Assembly: GCA_907163345.1 (NCBI GenBank)
Contig: CAJQUN010000057.1
Location: 4,030,001-4,094,000 of the forward strand
DNA length: 64,000 nucleotides
Direction: 5' to 3'
Source: Haberlea rhodopensis
Taxonomy: Eukaryota > Streptophyta > Magnoliopsida > Lamiales > Gesneriaceae
Part shown: one piece after another, positions 33,044-45,558 of the stretch
Layout of the letters: every line of letters begins with the position of its first letter
Position numbering within the stretch: the stretch's first letter is position 1
Notes under the pieces: generated by a model
The model's database searches: none
What the model was told of the DNA's origin: nothing
Seen by the model: only the letters and a program-made list of their open reading frames with translations
Position numbers and translations under genes: made by a program

Positions 33044-33485
33044 TGAGTGATGGGGAGAATGGGATAAGTAAGGGGAGGTGGAGTGTAATCCCATTTAAAA
33101 ATGATGTCCATGTTTTTAGCATGATGTGGTAAAATATCTCAACATGATATTTTAAAAGCATTTACCGAAATGTACCATAATCACAATTAAACATGCTTTT
33201 TCTATAACCATAATCACAATTAAACATGCTTTTTCTATAACACTAGAATAAAGCCCAATGTACAATGCCAAATTTACAACATTCCCCAGCATGCATCATA
33301 TGCACCCTGAAATATATAACCAGTTCATGCCCACCGCATAACTATATATTTCCCAACCATATTAATAATCACACCATAATTATTATTAAAAGCCATAAAA
33401 CACAGGATCAATTTCAGGGATATCACAATACTCCCATACTTAGAAAATTTCGACCTCAAAATTAGCATGCACTTACCCAAGCCAA

Positions 33486-34640
33486 TCAAAACATAAATTC
33501 ACATACCAGATAACAGTTCCGGGTAGTGCTGCACCATATGTCATTCCGTCTCCCACGTGGCCTCCTCGACACCCTGTGATCCCACTGATCTTTGACCATC
33601 GGTATCACCTTGTTCCGAAGTCTACAATCCGCTCGATCCAGAATTCTAACCGTCCGTTCAACATAGGACACATCAGAATCCAAATGTACTTCAGAAGATT
33701 GCAACACATGAGACGGATCCGGCTCATACTTTCTCAACATAGACACATGAAACACGTCATGAATCCCAGACAATGACGGTTGCAAAGCCAAGCGGTAAGC
33801 CAAAGTACCAATGCGATGCAAGATCTCATACGGTCCAACATACCTCGAAGATAGTTTCCCATGCATTCCAAACCGCACAACACCTCTGAAAGGTGAGATC
33901 TTCAAAAAGACCTTATCTCCCAATTGAAAGCTGTCTGCCTATCCTGAGCTGCTTTCATTTTCTGCTGGATCACTTTCACTTTTTCTTCCATCTCTCAGAT
34001 CAACTCCGGTACTCATCATCCCAGTACAACGGTGATCTACATCGTCGACCATACAAGGCCTCAAATGGAGCCATCTGAATGCTCGCCTGGTAGCTATTGA
34101 TGTACGAGAATTCCACCAAGGCCACTAAATCCTGCCACGTAGAGTCAAACTCTAGCACACAAGCTCGCAACATATCTTCGAGCATCTGTATAGTACGCTC
34201 GGTCTGGCCATCTGTTTGTGGATGGTAAGCCGTGCTCAATCTCACCTCAGTTCCCAAAGTCGATTGAAGACCTTCCCAAAAATGAGACGTAAACCGCGGG
34301 TCTCGATCAGACACAATAGAATTGGGATCCATCTCACCACATCTCGAATGTACAACTGGCCCATCCTCAAGTATGTGAAGGTCATACTGTATGGAATAAA
34401 GTGAGCCACCTTTGTCAGTTTTCCACAATTACCAAAATGGCAAAATCCCGAAGGCGTCCTCGGCAAATGGGTCACAAAGTCCTTGGATATGTGCTCCCAC
34501 TTCCATTTAGGTTCAAGCTCTTCAATTCACCACCAGACCTCTGCCTTCACTTGCTGACAGATCCAACACCTCTTAACAAATGCTACAACATCTCGTTTCA
34601 TCCGCTTCCACTAGAATTGGTCACACAGGTCCTTGTACAT
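33486..34640 (-). pseudogene. G1 integrase and chromodomain-like tail
   Basis: The zinc-binding part ends with CWIC near 34555, after a nonsense TAG at about 34610. The core region has CGKLTKVAHF where relatives have VDRLTK.AHF, so the first catalytic Asp is Gly. The second Asp (SDRDPRFTSHFW) and the Glu region (TDGQTERTIQMLEDML) remain. Further on are GDKVFLKISPFRGVVRFG, YVGPYEILHRIGTLAYRL and FHVSMLRKY, then the chromodomain-like tail VIPMVKDQW, after which a frameshift separates GVEEATWETE. Confidence 0.9.
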
Positions 34641-35849
34641 TTTCCTCCCGCCTGGGTGGATACTAAACCTGCTACTGTGAGCCCATTGTAAGATTTCTTG
34701 GCGTAGTTCAGGAGCATTCGGAAATACCCAACGGTCACCAAGCCTCAACGTACGGTCCTCTGCAATCCTGAATTTTGATGATTGTCCGTGAAGGACCAAT
34801 GCTATCCATCTCTGTATCTCATCATCTGACTTCCGAGCCTTTCTGATATTCTCGAAAATGTCTGGCTCAGCTAATAATGTTGATACACTTACCGGTGATG
34901 CAGATACATCAAAGTCATAACCCAACTGACAGTAGGAAGTCAACAGAGCTGACAAATGGATGACGTCTTCCGCTGTGCACTTCACCTTCCGACTCAAAGC
35001 GTCAGCTATCAAGTTAGCCTTTCTGGGATGGTACTCTATCTCGCAATCATAGTCCTTTAGCAAGTCCATCCATCTCCCATGCCTCATATTCAGTTCTGCC
35101 TGAGTAAATAAACTCCAGGCTCTTGTGGTACGTGTAGATGGTAAATGAAGTACAATACAAGTAATACCGCCAAATTTTCAAGGCAAATACAATAGCCGCC
35201 GATTCCAAATCATGAACTGGATACCTAATCTCATGCGGCTTCAGTTGCCTCGAAGCATAAGCCACCACATGCTTATCTAGCATCAATATGCATCCAAACC
35301 CTGTAGCGATGCATATGTATAAAGAACAAACCTCTTGTTCTCCATGGGAATCACTAACACGGCTGCAGTCGTCAACCGATGCTTCAATTCTTGAAAACTC
35401 AGTTCACAATCCTCCAATAAAATGGTACTCCCTTCTAAGTCAACTGTGTCAATGGCTTAGCAATCTTTGAGAATCCATCGACAAAACGTCGATAGTAACC
35501 AGCCAAACCAAGAAAACTCTGAATCTCGGGTACAAAGGTAGGCGCAGACCATTCCATTACTGCTTCTACTTTCTGGGATCCACTGATATCTCATCTCTAG
35601 AGATGACATGACTCAGAAATACCACACTGTCCAGCCAGAATTCACACTTACTGAGCTTGGAAGATACGGCTAAAACCTGATTCATCATATTCATAAAGAC
35701 AGCCGGGGCATTCATCACTCTGAACGGCATGATCAAGAACTCGTAATGTCCATACCGAGTCCAAAATATTGTCTTCTGAACATCCTTGCCTCTAACCCAA
35801 ATCTGATGGTAACCTGAACTCAAGTCAATCTTGCCATAAAGCTTCGTGC
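34641..35849 (-). pseudogene. G1 reverse transcriptase (C part) and RNase H
   Basis: YGKIDLSSGYHQIWVRG and FLIMPFRVMNAPAVFMNM are followed directly by AVSSKLSKCEFWLDSV. The intervening segment that should hold the FIDDILVYS catalytic motif is deleted, roughly 40 codons. A frameshifted join leads to RNase H (VVAYASRQLKPHEIRYPVHD, ESAAIVFALKIWR) and IEYHPRKANLIADALSRK, the end of RNase H. Dead enzyme. Confidence 0.9.
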
Positions 35850-37329
35850 TGTTAGTAATCCAACAAGCATACAACGCAACGGAATTAAAATTTGGATTAC
35901 TAGAACCGGGATCTATACAAAGTGGTCATATCGGATTATAGATAATAAAAGAGTCTCACCCTTGTAGCGTGTTTGAAGCAGAATCCTCGTTGTAGCACCA
36001 CGAGTCACAAACGAAAATTCGCACCTTCGTCTCTACGGTATCCACACGATCAAATCGAAAAGGGGATTTAAGAACAAGTTGCTAGACTCGTTCTTAAATC
36101 GGAACTTGACTCACGGTTCGAAACCGATCAAACGACTGCCGTTAAACCACCAAGGGATGGCAGCGGCCGAGACGTTCACGGCGTGATGAAGGCGGCCGAG
36201 AGTGAGCTAGTTGGAGGCTTTTAGGTTTTGAATGAATTGTTACCTTAACAATTAATTACAACCTAGTATATATATTATAAGATTTAATTAAGGTTCAAGA
36301 CTTTCTTAAAGTCTCATGAGGCCCAAACCCATGATTTAATTAAATCCTTATATATCATTTAATTAAGACTCTTCTTAATTATTTAATTCATCCCATGAAT
36401 TTAATTCCCTTTATCAATTTAATCTTTTGTGCGACCCGATATGATCTTGTAATGTTGGCAGTGACATAAAATCTCATTTTACGTCACAAGCAATGAGCGG
36501 TATCTAGCAACACATCAAGGCTACCCAAATTACAAGAATGTCTTTGACTCGACATAACCTTAGAACTTGTGATAATATTAACCATGTAACTTAATCCCTT
36601 TGTCCATGTGTTTAGATTGAACACGAGTCATGGAATAGTCACACTCGTATATTCAATCTCTATTTCTTGATCCCCAAGTGGAACTAGAATAAACGAATAA
36701 GCTCGATATCACATATCGACTCATTCGAGCATGGCCATGCATTTTAGTCTTACTTGATCAAGGGCCCAAACACTTCTCCTGTTATATAGGAGGGACAAAT
36801 CCTATCTCGATCAATCAACATCCCTCTACATAGTTCGTAGTGTATCCAATAGTTGCCTTTATAGTTTACCTTGTTACAAGTAACGTTTGACAATATCAAG
36901 ATACATAACTCCTTATGTTGGGATCTCTGATGATCTCAAGTCGTAAGGATTATATACATTATTATCACTTTGAGATTGCTTATGACACTCATATAACTAT
37001 CCATGTAGCATTCTCATGGTGGGTCTGTCCAGTACATCGTTCTCTAACATGTACCCATGTGTTGATTTGATATCTCATATCAATGAACAATTCATCAATC
37101 AACATATACTAGTCTCTACGTATTATCATTATCCTGATTCATGATAATACTTGACTAGGGACAATCTTTAAGAATAATACAATATTATTCTAAGGACATT
37201 AACATATATATTAATTCACATTGCACAGTTAATCGAATAATATATAATAATGATTTGTCATTCATAAAATCATAAACATTGTACGTCCAAACAATCATCC
37301 AATGACTTGTCTTAGGGCATATCCCAACA
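35850..37329. repeat. Solo LTR inside G1 reverse transcriptase
   Basis: 1480 bp, TGTTAGTAATCC to GCATATCCCAACA, with perfect 5-bp TSD CGTGC (35845-35849, 37330-37334). No coding capacity; orientation not determined. It splits the G1 reverse transcriptase between DDLFDQLQG and KLYGKIDL. Confidence 0.9.
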
Positions 37330-37833
37330 CGTGCCCTGTAACTGATCAAACAGATCATCAATCAGCGGAAGAGGGTACTTGTTCTTTACTGTCGCTTTAT
37401 TCAACTGTTGGTAATCGATGCACAAGCGCATCGAACCATCCTTCTCATTTACAGGTAAGATCAGTGCACCCCAAGGTAATACACTAGGACGTATGTATCC
37501 CTTGTCAAGAAGTTCATGCAACTGCACTTTCAGTTCCCTCAATTCCGCTGGTGCCATTCTATAAGGGGCACGAGAAATAGCGGACGTCCCTTGTAATAGC
37601 TCAATCCCGAACTCAACTTCCCTACTCGCCAAAAAACCTGGAATCTCTTCCAGAAACACATCGGTAAATTCCGCAACCACGGGTATCTCCTCGATTTTCA
37701 GCTCTTTCCTCTTCTCCGCAACATCAATGGCATAAATGAGATAGCCCGTATGTCCACGTTCCAATAGCCGTGACATTTTGATAGCCGATACAATGAAATC
37801 TTCGAACGAGAACCACTTCCATAAAATCTCCAC
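37330..37833 (-). pseudogene. G1 reverse transcriptase N-terminal part
   Basis: Contains IPVVAEFTDVFLEEIPGF, ISRAPYRMAPAELRELKVQL, LLDKGYIRPS, GSMRLCIDYQQLNKATVKN and LPLIDDLFDQLQG, the first fingers/palm motifs of Ty3/gypsy reverse transcriptase. The frame overlaps the end of the protease ORF and is cut by the solo LTR at 37329. Confidence 0.92.
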
Positions 37834-38264
37834 TGGATCCCCTGATCAGATCGGAAGCGAACCGTTCTCTGTCGGCAATCAACCACAGCCTGATATCTGT
37901 TCAGTACATCGATGCCCACAATGCAATCAAAGTCCGTCATTCCCAGTACAATCAAATCAGTCTTTAGATCATTGACCTCAAAATAAATGAGGCAGTTAGA
38001 TAATATCCGATCAGCAATCACATACTTCCCGGTGGGTGTCGAGATCATAAGAGGCTTGGGCAACGGAGACGGGCACATATGATGTCTTTCCACAAAATCT
38101 ACAGACACAAAGGAATGTGAGGCACATGTATCTATCAAAATAAAAGCGGGGTAGGTAAATAAATAACACTTACCCGCAATCACTTTCTCTGGGGCTGCCT
38201 CGGCCTGCACCCTCGTCAGTGTGTACACTTGCCCCTGAGGTGGTCCCACTGTCTGGCCTCCCAA
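37834..38264 (-). pseudogene. G1 aspartic protease (RVP_2) with altered active site
   Basis: GQVYTLTRVQAEAAPEKVIA and LIDTCASHSFVSVDF, then STPTGKYV, DLIVLGMTDFDCIVGIDVL and VDCRQRTVRF, the RVP_2 layout of chromovirus proteases. The active triad normally DTG is DTC here, which should abolish catalysis. It lies between the gag zinc knuckles and reverse transcriptase. Confidence 0.9.
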
Positions 38265-38281
38265 TGGTCAAGGCACAACCA

Positions 38282-39157
38282 GTTGCCTTCGATGCACTGC
38301 CTTGTCATCAAATCTTGCTTTGTTTACCCTAAAATCTGACTGTCCTCCACGGGTAGGACAATACCGGGCAATGTGGCCCGTCATGCCACAACTATAACAA
38401 GTCGAGCAGTCACGCATCGAGTGTGATCCTCCACAATAATCACATCTTGTTTCCCCCGTCCTACTCGCTTGTGTTGGTTCCGGGTTGGTTGGTGCATTAC
38501 CCCTTCGATCTCCCGGCCTTCGGTCATTAGATCGCTTCCCACTAAATTGGGAAGATGAAGAAGCCCCACCCTCGTGGTCTCAGACTATCAGACGCCGGCC
38601 TCTGAGATGGCACATATGGGGGTACAACATTCTTGTAAGTACTCACCCCAATTTTCGCTAGCTCTACTCTTAGAAGTGCATCATCAAAATAATTAGGGTT
38701 ATTAGCGAGAACCCTATCAAATAGCTCCGGTCTCAATCCGTTCAGAAAATGCCTCATCTTGGCATGTCCATTTGTAGCAATATGAGGGACATACCTCAAG
38801 AGGGATGAATACTGTAGAGCATAGTCGGAAACAGTCATGTTACCCTGCTTCAAGTTAGTGAACTCATCTTCCTTCAGTTGTCTCTCCGTCGCCGAGAAAT
38901 ATCGACTCAAAAATCGAGTCCGAAACAAATTCCTCTACCCGTATCCTTTGAGCTCTCAACTCCATAACAGTTGTCTTCCACCACATGGAAGATTTCTTAG
39001 CCAGTTGGAACTTCGTCACTCTCAACCAAGCAGTCTTAGCACATGGTGCTGATACAAATATCTGTTCAATTTTCTCAAGCCATTCTTCTATTTCTTCCAT
39101 TGTCTCAGTTTCCTCAAATCGAGGCGGATGGAAGGTCAAGAACCGCGTCAGACTCAA
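38282..39157 (-). pseudogene. G1 gag with two zinc knuckles
   Basis: N-terminal ORF 39157-38864 (RFLTFHPPRFEETETMEEIE, WLEKIEQIFV), then after a frameshift 38928-38542 with the retrotransposon gag core RFLSRYFSATERQLKEDEF and TNLKQGNMTVSDYALQY. A further frameshift precedes two knuckles near 38375-38440: CDYCGGSHSMRDC (C-x2-C-x3-H-x4-C, slightly short) and CYSCGMTGHIARYC (canonical CCHC). Gag would package element RNA. Confidence 0.9.
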
Positions 39158-39500
39158 TTCCCCGGGTAGTTACAGCTGTGCAATAGGTTCCACGCCCACA
39201 GCTAGTGGCGGTAGAGGATTAGTATGTGCAATACTCGCATTTATACTCATTGCATCTCCCACCCCTTCATTGAGGTGTTCCAAGTTTCTGGCTGTTATGC
39301 TGTAATACAGGGGTTAACAATAACAACACCAGAACAATTCATGTAATACACCGTTAGTTAATCATGAATTCTCCAAGCATATTAGTATAACACGTATATA
39401 CTCAAATATGCATCACATGCATGAACATGCTCATAAGTGAACACCTATCCAACTTGTTCACTAAGTCTATCATTCGCTCATCCCTGGTTCTCTAACCACT

Positions 39501-39512
39501 GCTCTGATACTA
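39501..39512 (-). promoter_or_regulatory. G1 primer binding site
   Basis: Minus strand TAGTATCAGAGC, one change from the iMet-type TGGTATCAGAGC, four bases from the LTR end at 39517. Confidence 0.87.
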
Positions 39513-40308
39513 CTAATGTTAGGCCTCGCTACCTTAAGTGTGGATTTAAGTGCATTAAGAGAGCTAAACATGCAATCATTAGAGTATAGGGGTTCATGGT
39601 GATACATCGAGCTTAAGGATTACAGTGCCAAAATAAAACTTCCAAAAAGGAATTAGTTACATTCCCACAAAATGAATGTAAAGGATATAGATTTACTCTA
39701 CCCTGTGTAGAAGGTATACAAAAGAATTCATGTCCTGCTATACCAGTAGCACTCCTCACATAGCTCATTGCATTAACCCTGTCCTTAGCCCTCCATGCCA
39801 AAAGCTCCTAGAGGAACAACCCCAAACCATGAGCATATAATAAACCATATTCACAACAATATGATTATATATAAATGCATAAACCGTAAATACAAAGCGC
39901 TTCCTGTATCCAATGCATTTAAACGCCCCCTTTTGGTTGTCCCTGTACCGCAACTTATATTCATAATCATCATATTATAATACAGTTCCGTAAATGTCAT
40001 GACATATATATGTTCCATCAATACTAATAACCAATCATAGTCTTGTTATAACAGTGTATTTTAATGCACATCGCTTTGTCATGACCGCGGCACTAATACC
40101 CCCCACTTCGACATATCAGCGGCATTGAATAACCTCACTTTAATATGACAGCAGCATTTACCATCGCTTTGACATATTAGCGGCAAATGTTCTTTCCTCG
40201 CTACGATATGACAACGGCAAGTATTCTATCATCGCTTCAAATGACAGTGGCAAAGCATTAAAATCATCACTCGAATATAACAACGACTGTCCATGATATG
40301 CACCAAGC

Positions 40309-40313
<5 letters not shown>

Positions 40314-40365
<52 letters not shown>
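40314..40365. repeat. (AT)26 microsatellite in G1 5' LTR
   Basis: 52 bp of AT; the 3' LTR has only about five units at the matching place (29650). Confidence 0.93.
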
Positions 40366-40368
<3 letters not shown>

Positions 40369-40638
40369 ACCACAATGCATAATCCAAAATGTACAAATAC
40401 ATTTTACCGTTTGGTGCCCGAACGTCTCTACGTACCTTTCCAAAATATGGGATGTTCGCAGGACTTTATCCCATGCGTAATACTTCCACCTGGAAAGCTC
40501 TACACAATTGCACAACTCAATGTTAGAAGCCATATAATATACCATCCCAAAATCACAACCAATTAATCACAGGACCGATAAAAGCTCCTCCAAACTCAAA
40601 GGAGAACCCAAAATATACATTTCAACAAACCGCTTTAC

Positions 40639-40804
40639 CGATTGATCGGTCACCATTACCGATCGATAGGTCGTACCTACCGATCGATCGCTAGCCACCA
40701 CCGATCGATCGGTCGTTCCTATCGATCGATCGGTAAATACCCAAGGATTTACCCATCGCTACGCACTTGCACCGATCGATCAGTACAACGCTACCGATCG
40801 ATCG
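40639..40804. repeat. Palindrome array A4, seven sites
   Basis: Sites start at 40639, 40660, 40681, 40702, 40723, 40773 and 40795: spacings 21, 21, 21, 21, 50, 22. Variants CGATTGATCG, CGATCGATAG and CGATCGATCA are single changes. Sister of A3; a 71-bp block present there is absent here, but the 21-bp register is kept across the junction. Confidence 0.87.
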
Positions 40805-41523
40805 GTTGCTGCACATTTTCGGAAAAAAACACCATTTTTGTGCATAAAATCCATGCCTTAAACATATACACCACAACCCAACAATATTCCTCAACCCAAT
40901 ACATTTAAAACTCCACAAACCACCACTAAGCACACAAAACTCAATACCCACAAAACCAACAACATATATCGATTTTCCCCCAAATCCATAAAGGAAAAAT
41001 CAGCAATACATGCTCAAGCATAGACAATGGGGTTCCTTACCACTTTAAAGCAATAAATAAAGGATTAAAAGCTCCCAAGTCTCTTCCTTCTTCCCCTTGC
41101 TTGAGGCGCTAAAGAGGGTTGGGGGAAAGAGGGTGTAGGTCGATTAAGAGCGGGGGTTTGAGTGATAGAGAATGAGTGATGGGGAGAATGGGGTAAGTAA
41201 GGGGAGGTGGAGTGTAATCCCATTTAAAAATGATGTCTATGTATTTAACATGATGTAGTAAAATATCCCAACATCATATTTTAAAAGCATTTACCGAAAA
41301 TACACCATAATCACAATTAAACATGCTTTTTCTATAACACTAGAATACAAGCCCAATGTACCATGCCAAATTTACATCATTCCCCACCATGCATCACATG
41401 CACCCTGAAATGTATGACCAGCTGATGCCCACCGCATAACTATATATTTCCCAACCATAATAATAATCACACCATAATTATTATTAAAAGCCATAAAACA
41501 CAGGGTCAATTTCAGGGATATCA

Positions 41524-41953
41524 TATCTGGGGATGCAAGGTTATGCTACTTTTCTCCCATATTTGGCTGAACATATCTTTGGGCTTTTTTGTTTTCCTCT
41601 ACATGTTCTTTGGAAGAGGCCAAATGTTCCTTTTCGTTTATTTCTTCTCCCTGGGGTGGAGGCATGAATTGCTTCATGACTTTCCACAATATCGACAATA
41701 ATTTGAGTGAGTTGTTCTATTGGTACTCCCATGGGAACACTGGGGGGTTGTTTCGAGGAGAACATTATATGGGGATTCCACATCGTCGGTCTCTTCTTTG
41801 TGCATGGGGGTAAGTGTTGCGGGTGTGGGGGGGGGGGGGGGGGGGGGGACCCTTTGATCCTTGTCCTCGACCTCTACTCTTGCCATTTCTTTCAACAAAA
41901 TGTTCTATGTTTCATTGCCTAGTTCAAATTTCCCACAGACGGCGCAAATTATA
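41524..41953 (-). pseudogene. G6: Tat-like gypsy gag start and PBS
   Basis: Minus-strand ORFs start near 41930-41900 with a proline run encoded by G22 (41827-41848) and continue through VPMGVPIEQLTQIIVDIVES to 41541, where the G1 LTR interrupts. A sequence TTTGCGCCGTCTGTGGGAAA (minus, about 41930-41949) resembles the PBS region of Tat-type gypsy elements. Only the N-terminal gag part is present. Confidence 0.55.
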
Positions 41954-42327
41954 TGATCATATATTTTTGCTACTCGTTAAAGTGAGTGCAGTAAGTAAGA
42001 CACCACGATTTTTTATTTGGAAAACGCTTCAAAGCAAAAGGAAAAAACACGGGACCTAGTCTAGTATAAATTTCACTATGAACAAAAGGTGATTTAAAGT
42101 TTTGCAAACAATACTTCAATGATTGAATAAAAATATAATAATCAGTTTGCTTTCTGTTCATGGTGTGTGCTGAACAGAGTGAGTTTTTTTGTTCTTCTCG
42201 GATCTTTTTTAGCATGAAAACTCAACCCCCTTTTATGTGATCCAATGCTGATATTTATAGGGTAATCTTCATCAGATAAGGCACACCAAATCCGGAACAT
42301 TATTGGCTCCAGATGTGTCCGAGAAAT
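41954..42327 (-). repeat. G6 LTR fragment
   Basis: Homologous to 26901 onward; cut at 42327 by the G3 LTR. Confidence 0.7.
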
Positions 42328-44254
42328 TGATCAGGATTTATTTTAAACAACTATTCCAATGTAGCGATTATACCGCAAGTGCACGGTGTCAAGTTTTAGT
42401 ATAGATAGGAAGAATACGAATTGTCGAACCCTCACGGACTAACAAGCAAGTACCAAATAAGATGATTTAAACTATATATAACCTATGAATTAAATAAAAT
42501 ATTAAATAATTAAATTAACTACTAATCCAACCAAGTCAATAAAAGTAAACGAGAAAATCCCCTAGGGAAGATTATCGAGATTTTGGCTCACCAATGCAAT
42601 CCCCTACAATTCTCGATTGAATATCCAAATATTTCTAAGGCGACGAGTTTTTCTAATGCATTTGTTATTCTCTGGTCAAGCTATAACAAGTCTAATAATA
42701 ATGTTTCAATAAACCACTTCCGTGTCCTTATTGAACAATTAATATTGAATGAAGATCTATAAAAACTACTAGCCTTCAATTTTGGTAAATCTATTGCTAT
42801 CACACGTGTGCTAGATTTTACTTGGTCCGTCTCAACCTAAAACCGACGGTATTATTTACTATATCGTATTGCAATATCGTATGTAATCATTCAAAGGTGA
42901 TCAATCCCTCAAAAGCATGAAGATCAATAAATTATACGCAAAGAATTAAAAGAATTCAATCAAATAAATCATCAATCATAGGTTCATGACAAAGAATTGC
43001 GTAGCCTCGATAAATAAATTTAGTTCCTCATAACAAATCAAAACAAAACAAAACTAAGAATTATGGACAAAGAAAAACTCACAGCGTCGACTCTGGTTGT
43101 AGATCCTCGCTCCTTCTCTTGCTTCCTTCTCGATCGTCTCTTTAATCGCCTTGTTGTTTTAGTTGTTCGAAAATCATAGGGTTAGAAGGATGATAGATGG
43201 TTCATGGTGTGAGGCGTGTGTTGATGATATGGAGGTGGCGTGGAAGGGTTAAGGTGTGAGATCAGTTTGGTATAGAAAGGGGCTTGTGGTTTTTTTGATT
43301 TTATAATCCTTGCCCAACTTTGACTTTCCTTTCTTTTGCATGTCCAAATCTTTTATCTCCTCAATCTATTGAGTTCCCACATGTGGCAAGATCTCTCCAA
43401 TTAAAATCTGAGGTGCTGCTACAATTATACTCACGTGCTGAGCTTTCCTTGTGCATGCATGAGCTGCGGAAAGTTATGCTAAATCACGTGTCTTATGCTA
43501 ATATTTCCGTGAATTTTCTTCCTTGCTGTCATATGGTCTAATATCTTCTGTTTATATTATAATTCCCACGTAAATATGCTCCCTTCTGCTGTGATGAATC
43601 TTACGTGGATGATTATACGCGTGAGTCTTCTTGTACCATATTTCTTTCCTTGTAGGTGAATGAAACCTGCTGCACACATGTTAGTACATCCGTGAAGTCT
43701 GTTGTTAAAGTTTCCTTGTATTCGTGAGCTGCTAAATCTTTATTTCCTTGTGTTTCTTGTGATGATCTCAGCCCCTCTTCTAGAATATTTACTTCCGTAT
43801 TTCAATCCTATAATCAGCTGCTATCCATGTATGAATCATGCTGCGTGATTTTTCCTTGTATTATGGTATCTCATATCAAAATTTCCTTGTGCAAGTTGAA
43901 CTCTCGCCGCCAATATTTTGTGCCAAATCCCAACTCGCGATCGATCGGCGCTGAAGTTGGCGATCGATCGGTGCTTTTCAAGTTTTGGTTCAGACCCTGC
44001 CTCGGCCGATCGATCGCTCATGTGTGCCGATCGATCGAGCCATGCCAAGTTTTCTTTCCTCGAGATTTTTGACAATGCTTGGAAGTGTTAGCTCTAATGC
44101 CTCTTATTTCATTATTTTCAGCTCATTTATTCATTTCCTCGTAAATTCCTGAAACATGTCAGTTAATACCACAAAAAATGTAATATAATTCAAAAATCAC
44201 TGTAAAATACTACTAGAAAACATCGAAATATAAGTGTAAAAATCACACTTATCA
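42328..44254 (-). repeat. G3 LTR (3' LTR of a minus-strand LARD-like element)
   Basis: TGATCAGGATTTATTTTAAA to CACACTTATCA. On its right the minus strand reads AAGTTTGGAGGAGTTGATAAG, a polypurine tract abutting an LTR start, so the interior lies to the right. Same family as 3545-5057 and 58733-60179 but longer; 43320-43900 is extra, with recurring TTCCTTG and GTGAGCTGCT phrases. Palindrome array A5 is at 43938-44037. Confidence 0.78.
43938..44037. repeat. Palindrome-pair array A5
   Basis: Four exact CGATCGATCG sites at 43938, 43961, 44007 and 44028: spacings 23, 46, 21. Confidence 0.85.
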
Positions 44255-45545
44255 ACTCCTCCAAACTTAAACTTGATCGTCCTCGAGTAAGCAATAAAAT
44301 CAAAATGTGGAGTTCAACACTGATAATTCAAATGAATCAATTCATGGTTACAAAATAGCTCGGACATCTCACTCATAGACAGACAATAATCAATCAACAA
44401 ATTGAACAAGACGTGTTTCCCCTGTATCAAGCAACATATCTCAAACTCAGAATGTGCGTGTGTGTTATTGTCGATCTCAAGTTTCATACACATCTTCAAG
44501 ATCAAATTATGCTAATCAACTCAAAATCAAGATTATCATTGATCATTCCATAAGCCTATTTTCAAACACTTCTACACTAATGTAGTCACTCCTAGACTTG
44601 GATCAAAATGGCTTTATAAGCTTGTAATGTTAGGCATTTGATGTCGGTTACAAAGAAAAGATACGATAGCACAAAGAATAGAGTATAATCTTGTAACGTT
44701 CATATTTCAAACATATCTAACTTATCTTCTAATTTTTTCTGGCCTTGGCCACTTTGGGTCATATTTATATAATCTTTTCTTAAGGCTATTTCTTTTCTTT
44801 TTTTTCCATTTTCTCATTCATAACATTTTTCACTAAGCTCATCCAAATATAACAATTCATATGCAATAACTGATTCGTTATACTCCCTTAGGGTGATGAT
44901 AATTTTTTTTTTTAGGCTCATAATAGGGTAGGTATAATGAGTTTATCAATGAATGTTGAATGGTGGTTTAATTATAGGCAATGCATATACCATTCCTTTT
45001 CAATTAGCTCAAAATGGGACACTAGGGATTGATATAGACTAGGTAAGCTTGAAAGGCTCAAACGGTCCAAAGGTCGCCTAGATCAGCTCCAAATCAAGTT
45101 CACGACTATAAAATTTTGCCTCGAAGTGTCATAATCAAATAGGTTCTAGGGTACTCTAAGATGCTCAAGATAAATTGTCAAGTTCACAACAATTATCACA
45201 ATTCAACATGTAATCCACAAGATCATGACTCAATGTGATCAAAGTATTCATCATTTTTAACATATTAACTCAAACAGGGTATCACATACAAGTTCAACAG
45301 TTTTCAAGGTTCAAGTCGACATGAAAGATAATATCAATTATCATCATGGAACAATAGTCACTATTATGATTCATTGTTTTCTCAAATTATGAACTTATAA
45401 AAAATAATTAGCTCATAAAATCGGACGATTCATGTGTCAATTTCAGTACACAAGATGTAGATTAAACAAGTAAAATGTTCTCAAGAACCACGAGCTATCG
45501 ATTCCTACACCAACAGTTATTAATCAAAATAACAGACCCTGGTCC
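44255..45545 (-). other. G3 non-coding interior (LARD-like)
   Basis: No ORF of note on either strand. Phrases such as TTGGCCACTTTGGGTCATAT and CCTCGAGTAAGC recur, as far as I recall, in large non-autonomous plant retrotransposon derivatives. The second LTR is not found; the element is truncated near 45545. Confidence 0.5.
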
Positions 45546-45558
45546 CTGGGAATAAATT

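Larger units (their letters stand above)
29475..33425 (-). repeat. G1 3' LTR (split by a solo LTR)
   Basis: Segments 29475-30404 and 32928-33425 align with the 5' LTR at about 40035-41523. Ends AGGGATATCA at 33425, with the minus-strand polypurine ATGGGAGTATTG beside it. It lacks roughly the distal 520 bp and has a shorter repeat section than the 5' LTR near 29520. Confidence 0.87.
29475..41523 (-). mobile_element. G1: Ty3/gypsy chromovirus (Tekay/Del-like)
   Basis: Minus strand. 5' LTR 39517-41523, PBS 39501-39512, gag, protease, reverse transcriptase, RNase H, integrase, chromodomain-like tail, then 3' LTR 29475-33425. Solo LTRs sit inside the 3' LTR (30405-32927) and the reverse transcriptase (35850-37329). 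The left end of the 3' LTR is missing. Multiple lesions include a cysteine in the protease triad, a deletion removing the reverse transcriptase aspartates and a lost integrase aspartate. It inserted into a Tat-like gag (41524-41930). The lineage name is inferred from domain wording. Confidence 0.87.
39517..41523 (-). repeat. G1 5' LTR
   Basis: 2007 bp bounded by TGTTAGGCCTCG and GGGATATCA. Contains, in transcript order, a TTTTTAAATGG TATA-like box near 41222-41231, a pyrimidine-rich segment, palindrome array A4 (40804-40639), CGCT-loop-AGCG repeats (about 40260-40070) and an (AT)26 tract. Confidence 0.9.

Noticed and set aside
40298..40545. ORFs of repeated Tyr-Ile across 40.3 kb
   Set aside because: Read-through of the (AT)26 microsatellite, not a protein.
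40642..40951. Protein with RSIG/DRS repeats on both strands across the palindrome arrays
   Set aside because: It is the translation of CGATCGATCG in 21-bp register. The 50- and 22-bp spacings break any frame and the ORFs lack element or gene context.
41674..42059. Plus-strand glycine-rich ORFs at the G22 run
   Set aside because: They are shadows of the homopolymer; the minus-strand frame after a gypsy PBS explains the segment better.
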